Positions 1-10,203 of a stretch of DNA of 64,000 nucleotides are shown one piece after another. A program made the translations under genes and the position numbers. Below the pieces are notes generated by a model, which was given only the letters and a program-made list of their open reading frames with translations, did no database searches and was not told where the DNA came from. Source of the stretch: Neoceratodus forsteri (Eukaryota > Chordata > Ceratodontiformes > Ceratodontidae); contig CM057451.1 of assembly GCA_016271365.2 (NCBI GenBank), positions 370,161,501-370,225,500 of the forward strand, written 5' to 3'. How positions within the stretch are numbered: position 1 is the first letter of the stretch; each line of letters begins with the position of its first letter.

Positions 1-690
1 CAAACCTTTAGAGGTAATGTGTAACTGGGCTCTAGGAGAGAGGCCACATGCAGTAATAAGCTCTTGCTCAATAGAACAATATCAGTGTGTATGATCAGGA
101 ATCATGATCTCCCATTGAGGAGACCATCTCAAATATTTACTGGCTTGTCATGCCCATTAATACAACCCAAAATGGGATAACTGCAACCCCCCTTTGTTCT
201 TGGGGGCAGCCAGCTTGTGATAGGCGCATCTAGCTGGTTTGCCACCCCATATGAATTTGGATACAGTAGCATGCAATTTCTTAAACCAGACCAGAGGGAT
301 CCATAAGTTTAACATGTTTAAAGGGTAGAAAAGACATGGTAAAACATTTATTTTGACTAAGCTAGTCCGACCCCACATAGAGAGTGGCATAGATTTCCAT
401 CTGGCCAAATCCTGCTGTATAATCTGGGTTAAGGCACCCAGATTGAGTTGCTTGCTAGACCTATCACCCCTGATCAAGTTTATCCCCAGATATTTTAAGC
501 ATTTAGGGGACCATGCTAACCCTAAACTAGTAATGTCCTGCATGATTACTTTATGATTCAAAGGGAATACGCTTGTTTTATCTGTATTAAGTTTGTAATT
601 AGAGAGTATAGCGTACTCCTTAATCACCTCCAGGCCACCAGGTCTCTTTCTGCCAGACAACACAAGGACAACGATCCTTTGCATACCGCA
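1..690 (-). mobile_element. L1/Tx1-type LINE ORF2 fragment, C-terminal part, runs off the window edge
   Basis: The minus strand is open for 175 codons (684 to 157) and continues with stops to position 1. It shows the post-reverse-transcriptase block of L1-like ORF2: KYLGINL, then RWKSMPLSMWGR, then KFIWGGKPAR, then NKGGLQLSHFGLY, in the usual order and spacing. Below 157 recognisable coding text continues (an EQELITACGLSPRAQ segment), so the element extends past the left edge. The upper boundary near 690 abuts a plus-strand LINE-A tail. No EN or catalytic RT motifs lie inside the window. Assignment to the L1/Tx1 group is by motif pattern; the family is not determined. Confidence 0.8.
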
Positions 691-699
691 CCCCCTATT

Positions 700-1246
700 A
701 GATAAATGCTCTTCCCTGGGACATCTTGAATGACCCCAAGCTGGGTCTTTTCAAGAATAAGTTACGCCATTACCTGACCACACTTAGTAGCTGCGACTGT
801 TAGCCCCAAACAGGGCCCCACCAGTCATTCTCAACAAGCTCTGCCTACCCCCCCATGCACTAATGGCAGTTACTGTCCCTGCCTGTCATCTCCTCTTGCC
901 CATGTACCCCCACAACCTTTTTGCCCATCCTACACTAGCCCACATTCCTATCCTCCCTTCCCCACCTACCCACCTCCTGACAAGGTCAATTTTGGACCGC
1001 TCTGAAATGTCTACTGTGTCTACTAAACTTATTTGTCTACTTGTCTGAATTGCTTGTCTTCCATATTGAAATAATTGTCCAAGTGTACACCGGCCAAAAT
1101 GTTAAAGGCTGCCTTATATGTATATTGTTCCATTCAGATAATTTCAGAAATGTATGTTCTACTGTGTATCTCTGATGTGGAACCTTTGTAAACGAGCTTC
1201 CGGCTCAAAGGTATTGAATCCAAGAATTTAATAAATAAATAAATAA
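700..1246 (+). mobile_element. LINE-A 3' fragment (Rex1/L2-like non-LTR element) with conserved 3' hairpin
   Basis: A short C-terminal coding remnant (LPWDILNDPKLGLFKNKL, then RHYLTTLSSCDC) is followed by about 400 bp of 3' UTR and an (AATA)n tail ending near 1,246. The same C-terminal signature (KTRLRDYLTTNSSCDC) and tail recur at 27.7-28.1 kb, which defines a family called LINE-A here. It is heavily 5' truncated, as is usual for LINEs. LINE-A is my own working label; the clade (Rex1/L2/CR1 superfamily) is inferred. Confidence 0.7.
1183..1211 (+). other. 3'-terminal hairpin of LINE-A, copy 1
   Basis: CCTTT pairs with AAAGG, and GAGCT pairs with GGCTC with one U-G wobble. The 5' side carries a six-base bulge. 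The hairpin lies just before the (AATA)n tail. Three other copies keep the same fold with compensatory changes (15,702-15,731 minus, 28,086-28,113, 54,080-54,108). Confidence 0.65.
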
Positions 1247-1985
1247 TTATCTCCCTGCCGTGCAATCCTTTTCAATTATGTTTTTTTCTTTTGCTCCTCT
1301 GCCCTAGCACCCACTCTTTCAGGCTCTCCAAGACTAACCACCACTGCCCACTGGACTCACCCTGCACTTCAGGACCCTTCACCCAGGCCTACAGTACCTC
1401 CGTTGTAGGCAGATCCAACTTATCCCTGTTGGGATCCCTCCTGCTGTCATCATGGAGGAAGCACCTTTCATTGGTCTAGGACAGCTGAAGGTGGAAGGCC
1501 CAGCCTGTTTTGGGGGTCTGGTAGCGTGGGAAGGGCTGCCAGGGAGGCCGACACCTAGGGTGCCCAGAGCAACCCTTTGGCATTTACAGGGCCCTGCACA
1601 TCACCTGCATACATGCATCTGCAGTGGCGTCCCGGGGGCACGGACGCTTGGCAGCATGTGGTCATCCATGCTGCCAAGAGTGCCACTGCAGAGCCAACAC
1701 CAGGAGATACTATTGAAGTGGAACACACTCACCGACCCCCTGGAAGTGAAGCATCTTAAGGACATTCCAAATCCCTCCCTGCCAGCCGTCGCTCCTGACA
1801 TTCCTGGCTCGGGGCTCAAACCGGGTTACCAGCATGCCAGAGCGATGCCCCATCCCTCAGCACCCTGGAGTCAGCTCAAAATTAAGTTCTTTAACACAAA
1901 AATTTTTTGTACAAGATTTCAACATTTTTATTTTTAAGAAAATGTACAGTAGGTAGACAGTCACTTTCCTTTATTTCGGTGTCTA
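1247..1985. other. Unassigned sequence with one strong hairpin
   Basis: No convincing gene or repeat family was recognised. A hairpin at 1,621-1,689 has outer arms GCAGTGGC/GCCACTGC and a 12-bp inner stem CTTGGCAGCATG/CATGCTGCCAAG around an 8-base loop. It could be the core of an old MITE. Confidence 0.4.
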
Positions 1986-1989
1986 TCAA

Positions 1990-2375
1990 TGTCAGTGCTG
2001 GTCACTCAATAGGTAGCAAGTTCACCTCAGGGGCTGGAAGATGGAAAGATTGGGGGTTCAAGCCTCACACAACATACTTAGGGTAATACCCATAAATTAC
2101 ACTGTAGTGCAGTACAAGGGGGTTGGAGGTGTTGCTCTATTGAGGTGCCGTTCTTCAGATGAGATGTTAAACTGAGGTCCCTTCTTCCCATTTCTGGTCA
2201 CTGTAGTGGAAGTTAAAGATCCCATGGCACTTAACAAGATGAGTAGGGTAGTCTCCCAGTGTTATGGTTAATATTCCCCCATCAACAAAGTTGGCCAATG
2301 TAACTATGTAGCCCCCAACCCCAGGATGCAATTGGAAATAAACTATCACAACTTAGTGTGTCTTTTCTGGTTAAA
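1990..2375 (+). mobile_element. Deu-domain SINE, copy 1
   Basis: A tRNA-like head has a box-B-like GGGGGTTCAAGCCTC near 2,053. It is followed by the conserved Deu-SINE core: GAGGTGCCGTTCTTCAGATG, GATGTTAAACTGAGGTCCC, GTTAAAGATCCCATGGCAC, AGAT-GAGTAGGGTAGT, and GTTGGCCAATG. The order is the same as in the copy at 29.1 kb. Deu-SINEs (AmnSINE, LF-SINE and related families) are old vertebrate and deuterostome SINEs, some of which became enhancers or exons. Boundaries are approximate. Confidence 0.75.
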
Positions 2376-2419
2376 AATTTCAAAAAAATAAATTATTTTC
2401 ATTTCCTGAGTCTTATACC

Positions 2420-2640
2420 CTTTCAGTCAGTGGAGCAGCAGTGCTTAATACAGGTAGGGGGCCAAAAGACTGGTGGAAACTAGAATCAATCACAAGATAA
2501 CACTGCTGATTAATAATTAGTAAGTGTCTGCCTTCATCTTACAGTCTGCAGTACAATACTGTATTAATCTGATTTGCTCCATTTCAATTTCCAGACCCCA
2601 TTTTTCTACCTATATTAGACACTGCTCCACTGACTGAAAG
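2420..2640. mobile_element. Small MITE with ~38-bp imperfect terminal inverted repeats
   Basis: The left end starts CTTTCAGTCAGTGGAGCAG and the right end is CTGCTCCACTGACTGAAAG. The inverted similarity continues inward for about 20 further bases (TTAATAcAGGTAG against CTACCTATATTA). It is 221 bp long with no coding capacity. The CAGTGG-containing ends resemble hAT-type ends, but no clean 8-bp target duplication is visible, so the superfamily stays open. Confidence 0.55.
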
Positions 2641-2859
2641 TAAGTGAAGTGGTGGAAAAAAATTATAGCGCCAATATCTTTTTATTTTAGTTAGCCTAAC
2701 TAGATATACAATCAGTTGCCCCCCAGTTTCTTCATCAAAAGGTCTCCCCACAGGCTCTGTCTCAGTTAATGGTGGAGTGCAAAACAAATCAATTTTCTAA
2801 AGAGAATTTTTTGCCAAGAGACCAACATAAAAGCAAGTATTTAACCTCACAGATTTTTG

Positions 2860-3250
2860 TTCAGTCTATTGTTTCTCGCCTTTCCCTGTGACCTGCCTCC
2901 CCATCTGGACTGGTGCCCTGAACCCTGTCACCTGACATCCCTGGGTCTTTTGACCACCATCCAGCTGTGGACAGAGGTACTTTCTTCCATTTTTTCCCGA
3001 GGCCTCGCAATTGTAACACCACAGGGGAAGCTGCTGGCCACCTGTATGTGGAATCCCATCCCATGCGGTCCCACTGGGCTGACACCCAGATTTCTCCTGG
3101 TGGTAGCAAACCAGTGGGATGCACTCACCCCCCCCCAAAGGAAGAGAGCTGTCTAAGGGATGCTCAATCTTCCTTCTCCAGCCTACACCCCCTCCCCCCC
3201 ATTGAGTGATCCGAGTCCATTCCCGAACCCAGGTCGCTAGCACACCAGGT
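2860..3250 (-). mobile_element. tRNA-headed SINE (SINE-T), copy 1, partial and diverged
   Basis: Read on the minus strand from 3,250, the sequence GCGACCTGGGTTCGGGAATG then GACTCGGATCACT is followed by GGAAGATTGAGCATCCCTTA and AGCTCTCTTCC. This matches, in the same order, the box-B and body of the better-bounded copies at 24,270-24,799 and 50,314-50,866. The 5' half of the tRNA-like head is not recognisable and no poly-T was found at the low-coordinate end, so the copy is truncated and its limits are approximate. Confidence 0.6.
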
Positions 3251-3387
3251 TGGTTCTACATCCACAGATTTGACCAAACAATAATAACACAAAGTGGTGT
3301 TAGATAGATGCTTCCAAGATTTTACAGTCCAGATGGCAAAAGGTTTGACACTTAGTAAATAAATCCAGTTGAAGTAAACACAGAAAC

Positions 3388-3690
3388 TTAGAAACATAGA
3401 TTTTGTTGGCAGAAAAGGACCTTTAGGCCGATCCAGTCTGCCCCTTGTCCCTGCCTATTCCATCACCACTGACGCTAGTTTGTGGCAGGTGTCATTCACA
3501 CTCCCCTGTTCCTCTACCTAATATGCCTCTGTGCCTGTCCCACATATGCTTGAAGCTCCCCATAGTCTTTGTCTCCACTGCCTCCTCTGACAGGCTGTTC
3601 CTTACATCCACCACCCTTTCTATGAAAAAGTATTTCTGCACATCTCTGCTAAATGTTCCCTCTCTGTGTGTTTTGCTGACAGACAGAAAT
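3388..3690 (-). mobile_element. CR1 3' terminal fragment (same family as CR1-A and CR1-B)
   Basis: The minus strand encodes GTFSRDVQKYFFIERVVDV, then RNSLSEEAVETKTMGSFKHM, then WDRHRGILG. This parallels the CR1-B C-terminus (RKYFFTERVVDAWNSLLEEV, WDRHKAILVG). The element ends in the family 3' terminus (GGGGCAGACTGGATCGGCC, then a TCTATGTTTCTA-type tail). It is severely 5' truncated. Confidence 0.75.
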
Positions 3691-4560
3691 TGAAGAGGCT
3701 TTTTGAGACAACATAAGTTGAGTAAGTTGTGGGGAAACTTGTTGAAATAGTGGGTCCAGTTCCAAGGTGGCATACGCCAGTGCAAACTGAGATATGCCAA
3801 ACCCCATGGCATAAATCGCGACTTGCATCATGCGTTACAACAGTCCCCATTCCAAAATGCACCTTGCACCATATCGGCTCCGGGCTATGCCAACCATGGG
3901 ATATGCCACCCACTATGCTGCAGCCCGCAATGACATGGCACAAGGGTGGGTTACGGCAGCAACTGCGCCCTATTCCAGAAGGGTGGCTGCCATAACCCAC
4001 ATCTGCAATTTCAGGAGCCATACTGGTGGAGCTACCTTAGAACATCTCAGAGATGATCTAAGGGGCATCTGTCGGTGCCATCCGATGAATGCACACTCTG
4101 CAGCACCATGGCAAAGGTCCCGCTGTGCTTCCCATGCCCCTACAGACATGACCATGCCCCCAACCCTCCTGAATGTCAGGGACCCCGGGGGTCCATTCTC
4201 CACTGTGCCCCCCGGACTCCTGTGCCACCTGTCCCGCACCCCCATGCCCCCTGGTGTGTGCCGTGGTGTTCCAGAGTGGGGGGACTCCAGGGAGGGCTGT
4301 CTGCAGTAGGCTGTGACTTGCGACATGTGGGACTGTTACATCATGCTCCTAGCATTAGCCTCTGCATGGCGCAACTCGCAAGTCATACGTGCCAGGACCC
4401 TGCCGCTACTGGAATAAGGCGCAGGGACCCCGGCATAGCGGCAAATGTCACAATTCGCATATGTCTGCAAGTTGTGACATTCATCCTGGAATCACCCCCA
4501 GTGTCTTTATTATTGTCTGTAGGGTAAATTAAGACCAGCCACAGTAGCCGACATTAAAGG
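3691..4560. other. Unassigned CpG-bearing segment, possibly a Harbinger-derived non-autonomous element
   Basis: Several overlapping open frames exist but none shows protein-like motifs. The segment is rich in short motifs such as GGCGCAACTCGCAAG and CGGCATAGCGGCAAATG, reminiscent of the GCGCAA-rich subterminal regions of the Harbinger elements at 31-46 kb. Its two ends show only weak inverted similarity. This is a suggestion only. Confidence 0.25.
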
Positions 4561-4899
4561 GCCAAAATAAGGAGCTGTGTCTTGCCCTGTAGTTTCGGGC
4601 AGGGTAAGAATTGTTTAGCCTGGAGCCTCAGGTGATAATTGGAGGAGGGGCTGAGTGAGACACATTTCTGATGGCAGGTTGGTTTTGGATTGATATTTAA
4701 AGGAGCAGTATCTGCTATTAGGAGTTTTTCCTAAATTAGCCTGCTAGCTTTATTGCAGTTTTATGACCCCTGGGGATCTCCGTCTCAGATAAGTTTATTG
4801 CTTTCCTTGTTCCTACAATGCATCCTGTCTCATGTGACAGTGATGTAGCCAGGACCATAGATTCAGCAGTATGCACTGCTTTGCAATCAGTTCACAACA
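4561..4899. other. No recognisable feature
   Basis: Unique-looking AT-moderate sequence without open frames or repeats that I can identify. Confidence 0.5.
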
Positions 4900-5259
4900 G
4901 TAGAGATGGCTATATTTTAAAAACTATATAGCATTCAGCAAGTGGCTACCCTCATTGTGAAGGTATTTTTGTTGTGAACAATTGTGACACTGGTTGTGTA
5001 TATGTAACTTGTATGATTTTTCAAGATATTTACATTTGCTTGGCATGTCTACTAGAGTGTTCACTCAGAGAGAGAGAAAAAAAGCATCTGCTGTTTGCAA
5101 GTGCAGCTGCACACATGCCAAACAAACTTAAATATCTTGGAAACTTTACAAGCTACACAAAAATGACCAGCAGCAAAGTTGTTCAGGACAAAAATACCTT
5201 TACAATGAGGGTAGTCACTAAGCTGAACTCTGTATAGTTTTTAAATTATAGCCATCTAC
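4900..5259. mobile_element. Nearly full-length palindromic MITE (fold-back, ~360 bp)
   Basis: The first ~82 bases (starting GTAGAGATGGCTATATTTTA) are repeated inverted at the right end (…AAATTATAGCCATCTAC). The inversion continues inside the element: CAAGATATTTACATTTGC near 5,022 pairs with the inverted copy near 5,115-5,142. Shared marker sequence is CTACCCTCATTGTGAAGG and its complement. There is no coding capacity. A third arm in the left orientation follows at 5,300-5,385. Confidence 0.65.
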
Positions 5260-5299
5260 TTAACCAAATGTCAACGTTTTTAACCAAATTTCCCACTTC

Positions 5300-5385
5300 G
5301 GATGGCAAATATTTTAAAAACTGTAAGGAGTTCAGCTTAGTGACTACCCTCATTGTAAAATTATTTTTTTCCTGCACAACACAAA
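5300..5385. repeat. Solitary extra arm of the palindromic MITE
   Basis: GATGGCAAATATTTTAAAAA then ACTACCCTCATTGTAAAA repeats the arm of the MITE at 4,900-5,259 in the same orientation as its left arm. It ends where CR1-A coding sequence begins, so it may mark a second, mostly lost MITE insertion. Confidence 0.55.
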
Positions 5386-5640
5386 CAGAGGAGAGTATTG
5401 ACCAATTAGTAAAAGAAGGGGTTAAAACTTTCTTAAGATATATAAGTGAGAAGAGGAAGACTAAAGGGGGAATAGTAAGGATAAAAGGGGAAGAAGGGGT
5501 TTGCGAGAAGGAGAACCAAAAGAAGGCAGACATATTGAACAAATAGTTTTGTCCAGTATTTACAGAAGACAGTGTAGGTGACAAGCCAAAGATAAGGGAC
5601 AAGGGCATAAATGGTAGGGAGGCGGATACCAGTGCTTGAG
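5386..5640 (+). pseudogene. CR1-A segment 1: start of ORF2 reverse-transcriptase region
   Basis: The plus frame reads LVKEGVKTFLRYISEKRKTK and then EKENQKKADILNK, a stop, and FCPVFTEDSVGD. This is the linker between endonuclease and RT in CR1-like ORF2 (family pattern: FYRYIREKRK…EKAEVLNxFFxSVFT). The reading is cut at 5,640 by the fold-back element and resumes at 14,421 with DTSPFTEEKVLK. CR1-B carries the same junction uninterrupted (DTSPFTEERVLK). No upstream EN part is visible, so the LINE is 5' truncated at the MITE junction. Confidence 0.75.
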
Positions 5641-6137
5641 TGTGATTTGTTCCCATAATGCTGTTCTCGGGGCAGCGCTGCTCCCGAGGCAGCACCCTTA
5701 AGCTCCTCCTCCTCCAGTTTACTCTTATTGGTGGATTTCACCTACGGGCAGCACCCTCATGCTCCACCTCCCACCTATCCCTATTAGTGAATTTCATCCC
5801 CTGCCCCCAGGGCATCAACATATAGCTGTTACTTCCCACAAATATGTTGCAAGTTAGAGGAACTGAAAGTTTTAAGTGTACATGAGAATGTTATGGAAAT
5901 GTTCTCCCCAGCAATGTGTACTGTTTATCTTTGAATATATTGCCCCCCAACCATCTTTCCAAGGGCATATAGAAATGTACAGTTCTAGAACCAGTTGTTG
6001 TTTTTTTGGAGGGGGGATTTCATGGCATATAAACCTGACAAAAAGTTGAACATTCAGAGGACAGTGCTATTGTTCTGATGTTAGTGAGACCAACTATATT
6101 AATTTGCTTTTTCTGAAGGAGAGATATGGACTAGTAT

Positions 6138-8564
6138 TGTAAGGGGGCAGAAGGTTCCCTAAACAATTTTTTCAGGACAGGCCAGATGAATCTGGAAGGA
6201 GAGGTAGGTAGCTTACTCAGTGAACAAGATGCAAGAAGTTTATTTACCAGGGACAATAAACAAAAGATGACAGTTTTCTAACACATGACAGGGTAACAAA
6301 ATAAATAATGAAACAATATGATCAGGCCCAACAATTGGTCGAATCCAGAACTGGGGGGACTAGCCCCTTTCAGTCCACTTCCGGCATGCACCTGGCCGAG
6401 ATTACAAAATGACTGATGAACCAAACTTGGGCTTTCCTATGCATCAGCTGATCAGGAGGTGGGTGTTGACCCCACAAAGTGCTTGTTGCAAACAGGCCAT
6501 AACGGGACTTCCCTGATGAACAAAACACAAAGAAGAACACTGCTAGATGGATGAAGAACTTGGCGCTCTTCTGCGGCTTCGGGCAAGAAGCTGAAGACTT
6601 CTGGTTGGATGGTGGTTCTCTAGAAGATCTGCAGCAATAACCACCAGTAGGTCCCCGGCATCCAGGACACCTCCCAAGAAGAAAACTGCTGGTGACGCGA
6701 CTCTCTGGTGACTCAACGGAGTGACACGGGCACACACACACTTCTGGATGGCCGGCAAACTAAGAAAGGAGCATGCACGGCGTTAACTGGGGTCCCTCAC
6801 ACTTGAGCTGGGGTGGCTCCTAAGCTGACTCACTACTGGATACCTCACTAGTGGCTCTCTACCACTTACTGTCACAGTACTGATGCTTTAACACCTGTGG
6901 TGGAATGTCGGAGCAGGCTTACGTCACTGGAGGTGGTCCTGTTGCAGATGGTGGGTGGGCCGTGGACCTCCCTGGGTCAGCGTCAGCCTCTGGTGAAGTT
7001 GCTCTTGGCAACAAAGCTGAAGCTGGATGTCCAGGACATGAAGGTGCAATTCGATAACACAGTTCAGTAGCAAGCAAACAATTAATTTCCTGGCAGACAG
7101 TTCAGTTCTTGTAGGAAATACAATCTTCAGAGGGCGCTAGGCAGGCAACAACGCAATTCGGTTTGGGTGCTGGGCCACTTAGGCCATAGGACCATTCCCC
7201 TGCCCTCCCCAGAGAGTGCTGTACCTTTATGGGTCTTTCATGTAGGCTGTCTTTGCACAGCCAAGCCCCTTCCTTAAGATTGATAACCAGTTTGGTGAAT
7301 GGGTTCCTGAGACTCCCTAATCAGGTACCACCTCCCCCAAAATTAGTGACGAGGGGCCTATCATCTTACCATGGGTCTCCCCTTAGGGTGTATTAAAAAT
7401 AGCTGCTGCCTCCTGATGCAGAATGGTGCCACATGTGTCTTTAGTTCCACTGCCCTTATTTCCTTCTTTCACGGCTTTCAAATCGCAGTGCCCCTCTCTC
7501 TTTGCCCACCTAGAAGCAAACTACTAGTGGCTCAGCCTGCCTCCTCTGGAGTCACTTTTAACTATAATAAAATAAGAAGAGAGGAAAAAATTAAAAATTA
7601 AAACTATAATAGCCCTCTGCCCTCTGGCCCCACCTGGGGCCTTTCCCTCTAGGCATTTGGTGGGCAATGGTCCATTCTGGGGCTTCTTTCCTTTTTTTCT
7701 CTGGGCCTTCGGCTCACTGCTCAGGGCCTCCTTTTCTCCTATGGGCAGTCCACCCTCCCTGGAAGCACACTATGGCCCCTTCTGAATTTCTGGGCCACTG
7801 GCCCTTTAAATCTTCTTTTTGGGCACTCTGCTCACCTTGTCCTTCCCTTCCCACTCCCCAGCACCTGTGGCACAAGTTTAACAAAATCAGGCACTTGGCC
7901 CACTCACCACCATGGCCTGGGACTCCAGTGTTGTGGGGGGGGGGCAGGAAACCTGGCCAGGGAGCCGCGCTCCCACCCAGCTCCTCTTCCAAGCTGCAGT
8001 GCTGCTGGACAGAACTACAGGTCCAGGGCAAGTCTTCCACCCAGACCTATTTTTATATGGCACCCCTTTGTCCGTTGGCCCTTTCCTTCCCCCTATTCTC
8101 TTTGGGGCTCTGCCAGGGAGGGCAAGTTGCATCGGAGAGCTGCACTCCACCCGACCGACCCTGTTGCTGCTGCAACATGCCCAGAATACCAACTGGAGGG
8201 GAGCGATGTCTGAGGAGCCACAGACCCACTGCAGATACTTCTTCTTTTGTCCATGCTCCTCGCGTCCTCCACCCACCATCCTGTACTGCTGACTGCCCCT
8301 GTTGACCACTCCCCAGCCCTTTTTTAGGGCAGGGGAGGTCCTGGCTCCTTGCCAGGGGATTGAGCAAGACAACCCTGCAGGGAGGGTCTCCTGCCCGCAA
8401 CCCCCCTTTCAAGTGCCAAACGGCATGAAAAGAACAAAAGGGATTGGGTGGGGTATGTGGGACTGGAGGGTGGGGGACTAGCGAGATGAAAAAAAAGAAA
8501 AATTTTCATGTTGGCAAAAGTGTCCCCGTTTCTTTGTTGTGCCCTCTAACTTTGGGGTACTATA
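6138..8564 (-). repeat. 3' LTR of the gypsy-type element
   Basis: This is a direct repeat of 10,204-12,610 over its whole length. On the minus strand it starts TATAGTACCCCAAAG (the partner has TGTAGCACTCAGAAG) and ends in …CTTACA. A minus-strand AATAAA at 6,244-6,239 lies about 100 bp before the LTR end, a position expected for the R-U5 border. Confidence 0.85.
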
Positions 8565-8584
8565 GTCCGCCCCCCCCCCCCAAA
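8565..8584 (-). other. Putative polypurine tract of the LTR element
   Basis: A run of twelve C on the plus strand (G on the minus strand) lies immediately upstream of the 3' LTR in the sense of the element, where plus-strand priming occurs in LTR elements. Confidence 0.5.
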
Positions 8585-8861
8585 CATACATGTCTCCATA
8601 TATGGAGGTCAAGTATCATTTTGAGTTTTAAAACACAACCATCATTTTAGTACTATAAACTATTTACCTAGCCTAGTTGAAAACATTACGTTTTTACTGG
8701 TTTACTGTAACATGTTTAACCTACCACCACAATGAACCAAGAAAAGGGAAGGATGGCCTTGAGGTGCCTTTTGGGAGTGGTTCCTGCCTCTCCTTGTCGA
8801 TTCGTCCATCTGTCCTGACAGGGACTGGGCAGGTCTTTAGATGCATTCAGTGCACTAGCTT

Positions 8862-10139
8862 CTACATCCCATCCCTGGCTTGGAGCTGGTAGTTATGCAT
8901 TGTGGGGAAAGGGGTGCCCACAATAATATACGGGTTGGGTTCCCACCTTGGAGATAACTTTGCCTCACTCCAGCACCTTACCAGCACTTGCTCTCCTATG
9001 GGTAAGGGCGTCTTTTGATCATAGGCATCATCCAACTTGTTTTGGTCGTCTAGGTCTGTATACACTCTTGGACTGGTCAGTGACTGAGTTTCTGCTCGAG
9101 AAGAGGTCCTTATTTCCTTCTGATGGTGCAGCTCCACTGTCAGGGTGGTGTCTGAATGGGGGGGGGGTGCAACTTGTGTGCTTTGACAACTGACATCGGT
9201 TACAGTGGCCCAAACTGTATCCAGTTCTTCTGGTTTGTTCTTTAGGGCCAGGGCAAATTCAGGGGCCTCTGGATGCATCTGCTGGTTGGGAGGCTCTTTT
9301 ACCACTACCAGGTGCCAAGCCCTGGGGGTCCTTGCAATATCTGGGGGGAAGCAGCATTTAGCTGGGTGCACTCCTCCTTCCGCAACAATGCCTGTAGCTC
9401 CATCACATATTTGCTGAGCTCTTCTTTTTCTTGTGTCTTGATGAGCAGCGAACTGTTCAGGTCTTTGGTCATAACATTGTAGCCTTGGATGATATTGGTG
9501 CATCTGTGCTGCCCCTTTATGGCGGAGGACTTGCTCAGCCTGCTCCTTAATCTGTTGATCTCACTGACAGAGAGTCTTTCTGAGGTCATTACATTCTTTT
9601 CACAGCTCAGTATTCTGCTTGGCATACATTACAACCCACTGTATAAGTTCCTGGTACCGGGCCTCCCTTTGGGCATTCCAGTCTGGAACCAGCTGCCTCA
9701 CATCACAGGTGACAGCACTCGCCATGCATATGGGCTCCTCCACTCGGGCATCTGGAACTCCTGAAGGTGCCGTGACAGCTTGGTGGAGCCGCTTGATTCT
9801 CCCCATCTCCCTTTTACTGTCCTCATACAGCTGGTGCTGAGTTCTCTTGACGTCACTGATTCTGGCGTCATTCCACTCGTATGGTCATTGAACAGGCCCC
9901 ACGGTCTCTTTGTCTGTGTGCATGGTCCTGCCCTGCTCCATCCATCGATGCGTACATCTTTGACCTTGGTTTCTTCTTTTCCTCCCAGGCTGATATGGAT
10001 GCTGCCCTATGGGGGGCTGGTCCCCTTGCTTTATTTCTGTGATGAGTGCTGCCAACTCCCACACCTGATATGCCACATGGGCCAGTTCCTCTTGCATAAC
10101 ACAGCAGAGATACCACTCCATCTCTTCTCTCGTGGGCAT
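8862..10139 (-). pseudogene. gag-like frame fused to the integrase C-terminal tail (internally deleted polyprotein)
   Basis: Three open stretches (10,139-9,885, 9,806-9,600 and 9,503-8,862) share one minus-strand frame and are separated only by stops. The first two look gag-like: helical and hydrophilic (MPTREEMEWYLCCVMQEEL, and LVPDWNAQREARYQELIQW). The last ends with a gypsy-type integrase tail: YDQKTPLPIGEQVLVR, then KLSPRWEPNPYIIVG and YQLQARDG. Protease, RT, RNase H and the integrase core are absent, so the polyprotein was collapsed by an internal deletion that kept the frame. A shifted frame (9,625-9,305) is partly open and may represent an overlapping reading or a frameshift. This copy could not have been autonomous. 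The gag assignment rests on position and composition only. Confidence 0.6.
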
Positions 10140-10183
10140 CTTGGTGTGGGTATCTTTATGCTTAGGACTCCTTGATGTTTGTT

Positions 10184-10201
10184 ATTCTGCTGACTGTGCC
10201 A
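10184..10201 (-). other. Candidate tRNA primer-binding site
   Basis: The minus-strand sequence TGGCACAGTCAGCAGAAT starts two bases after the 5' LTR end. From memory of tRNA-Ser 3' ends (…CCTGCCGACTACG-CCA) it is complementary at about 14 of 18 positions. Serine as primer is an inference. Confidence 0.4.
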
Positions 10202-10203
10202 AA

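Noticed and set aside
7667..8412. Frames of 100-212 codons at 7.7-8.4 kb and equivalents at 11.9-12.5 kb
   Set aside because: They fall in the two LTRs and are open in several frames on both strands. No protein motif was found and differences between the two copies do not respect codons.
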